Source: Holophaga sp. (lineage in GTDB: Bacteria > Acidobacteriota > Holophagae > Holophagales > Holophagaceae). Taken from it: a stretch of DNA of 52,463 bases. Shown one piece after another: positions 52,310 through 52,463 of this stretch; the stretch's first letter is position 1, and every line of letters starts with the position of its first letter. The notes below the pieces were generated by a model. The model was not told the origin of the DNA. It searched no databases and was given only the letters and a program-made list of their open reading frames with translations. A program made the translations under genes and the position numbers. Location: positions 1 to 52,463 of the forward strand of contig JARLGP010000205.1 of assembly GCA_031292735.1 (NCBI GenBank). Reading direction: 5' to 3'.

Positions 52310-52463
52310 TCAGTTGGGTAGATGCTCCCGGGTGAGGTTGCGGCCGCCGGTGGCGGTGACCAGGAGGTTGTCCTCGATGCGGATGCCGCCCATGGGGCTG
52401 AGCTGGTCGATGAGCTTCCAGTTGAAGCGGTGGCTCTGGCTGCTTTCCCGGAACGGCTGCAGC
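52310..52463 (-). CDS. M24-family aminopeptidase (Xaa-Pro type), C-terminal part only
   Basis: The window ends inside this gene, and only the last 50 residues are visible. GGIRIEDNLLVTATGGRNLT is the C-terminal signature of M24 aminopeptidases and Xaa-Pro dipeptidases, where the glutamate of RIEDN is the last metal ligand. The protein ends REHLPN. The start lies beyond the right edge. It would fit with the several secreted peptidases of this region, but cellular location cannot be judged from this part. Confidence 0.85.
   Translation of the reverse strand, partial: LQPFRESSQSHRFNWKLIDQLSPMGGIRIEDNLLVTATGGRNLTREHLPN

Noticed and set aside
52090..52335. 81-codon open frame after the RT fragment
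   Set aside because: It simply continues the RT frame past the remnant into the aminopeptidase terminator, with no similarity and no separate ribosome binding site.

Overview
The window (52,463 bp, GC-rich, roughly two-thirds G+C by eye) looks like chromosomal DNA of a high-GC Gram-negative bacterium. An outer-membrane efflux system, two secreted sedolisins and several other exported peptidases support this. The mix (S53 sedolisin pair, HD-GYP/DUF3391, DUF-like lipoproteins, Shine-Dalgarno GGAGG starts) suggests an acidobacterium of the Holophaga/Geothrix type. That placement is an impression from gene content, not a search result.

Layout. Positions 1-9930 hold a complete type I-E CRISPR-Cas locus on the minus strand: WYL-domain regulator, cas3, cse1, cse2, cas7e, cas5e, cas6e, cas1, cas2, then a CRISPR array transcribed the same way and running off the left edge. 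Consecutive cas genes overlap by a few bases or are separated by 2-3 bases. The array leader promoter and an IHF-like site lie inside the 3' end of cas2. Positions 10145-24752 are housekeeping and accessory genes: a PLP aminotransferase, an ElbB-like glyoxalase, a class A penicillin-binding protein, an Old-Yellow-Enzyme oxidoreductase divergent from its probable TetR repressor (operator visible), two tandem paralogous S53 peptidases, a PiT phosphate transporter, pdxJ, a 16-codon relic of a yedK-type gene, an HEGCH membrane protein and a haem-binding protein. Positions 24755-29064 form a three-gene tripartite drug-efflux operon whose TolC member carries an N-terminal STAS domain. Positions 29353-44980 carry a GH15 glycosidase, an unknown membrane-anchored protein, a sigma-54 activator, a papain-like peptidase, a quinone reductase, DinB, HD-GYP, a DPP-IV type peptidase, a J-domain/RodZ-HTH protein paired with a MinD-like ATPase, and katG.

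The most novel part is 44981-52310. A structured, gene-free stretch of about 600 bp precedes an AT-rich small gene (probable immunity protein). Its start overlaps by 4 bp the stop of a 1,162-residue exported protein with an SpvB/TcB/RHS-like N-terminal module, a long repeat-built coiled coil and a short C-terminal domain resembling RNase toxin tips. Next to it is a paralogue with the same N-terminal module and a coiled coil but no toxin tip. I read this as a polymorphic toxin-immunity locus with an unusual coiled-coil architecture. Upstream of it is a decayed fragment of a group II intron reverse transcriptase, and the window ends inside an M24 aminopeptidase gene.
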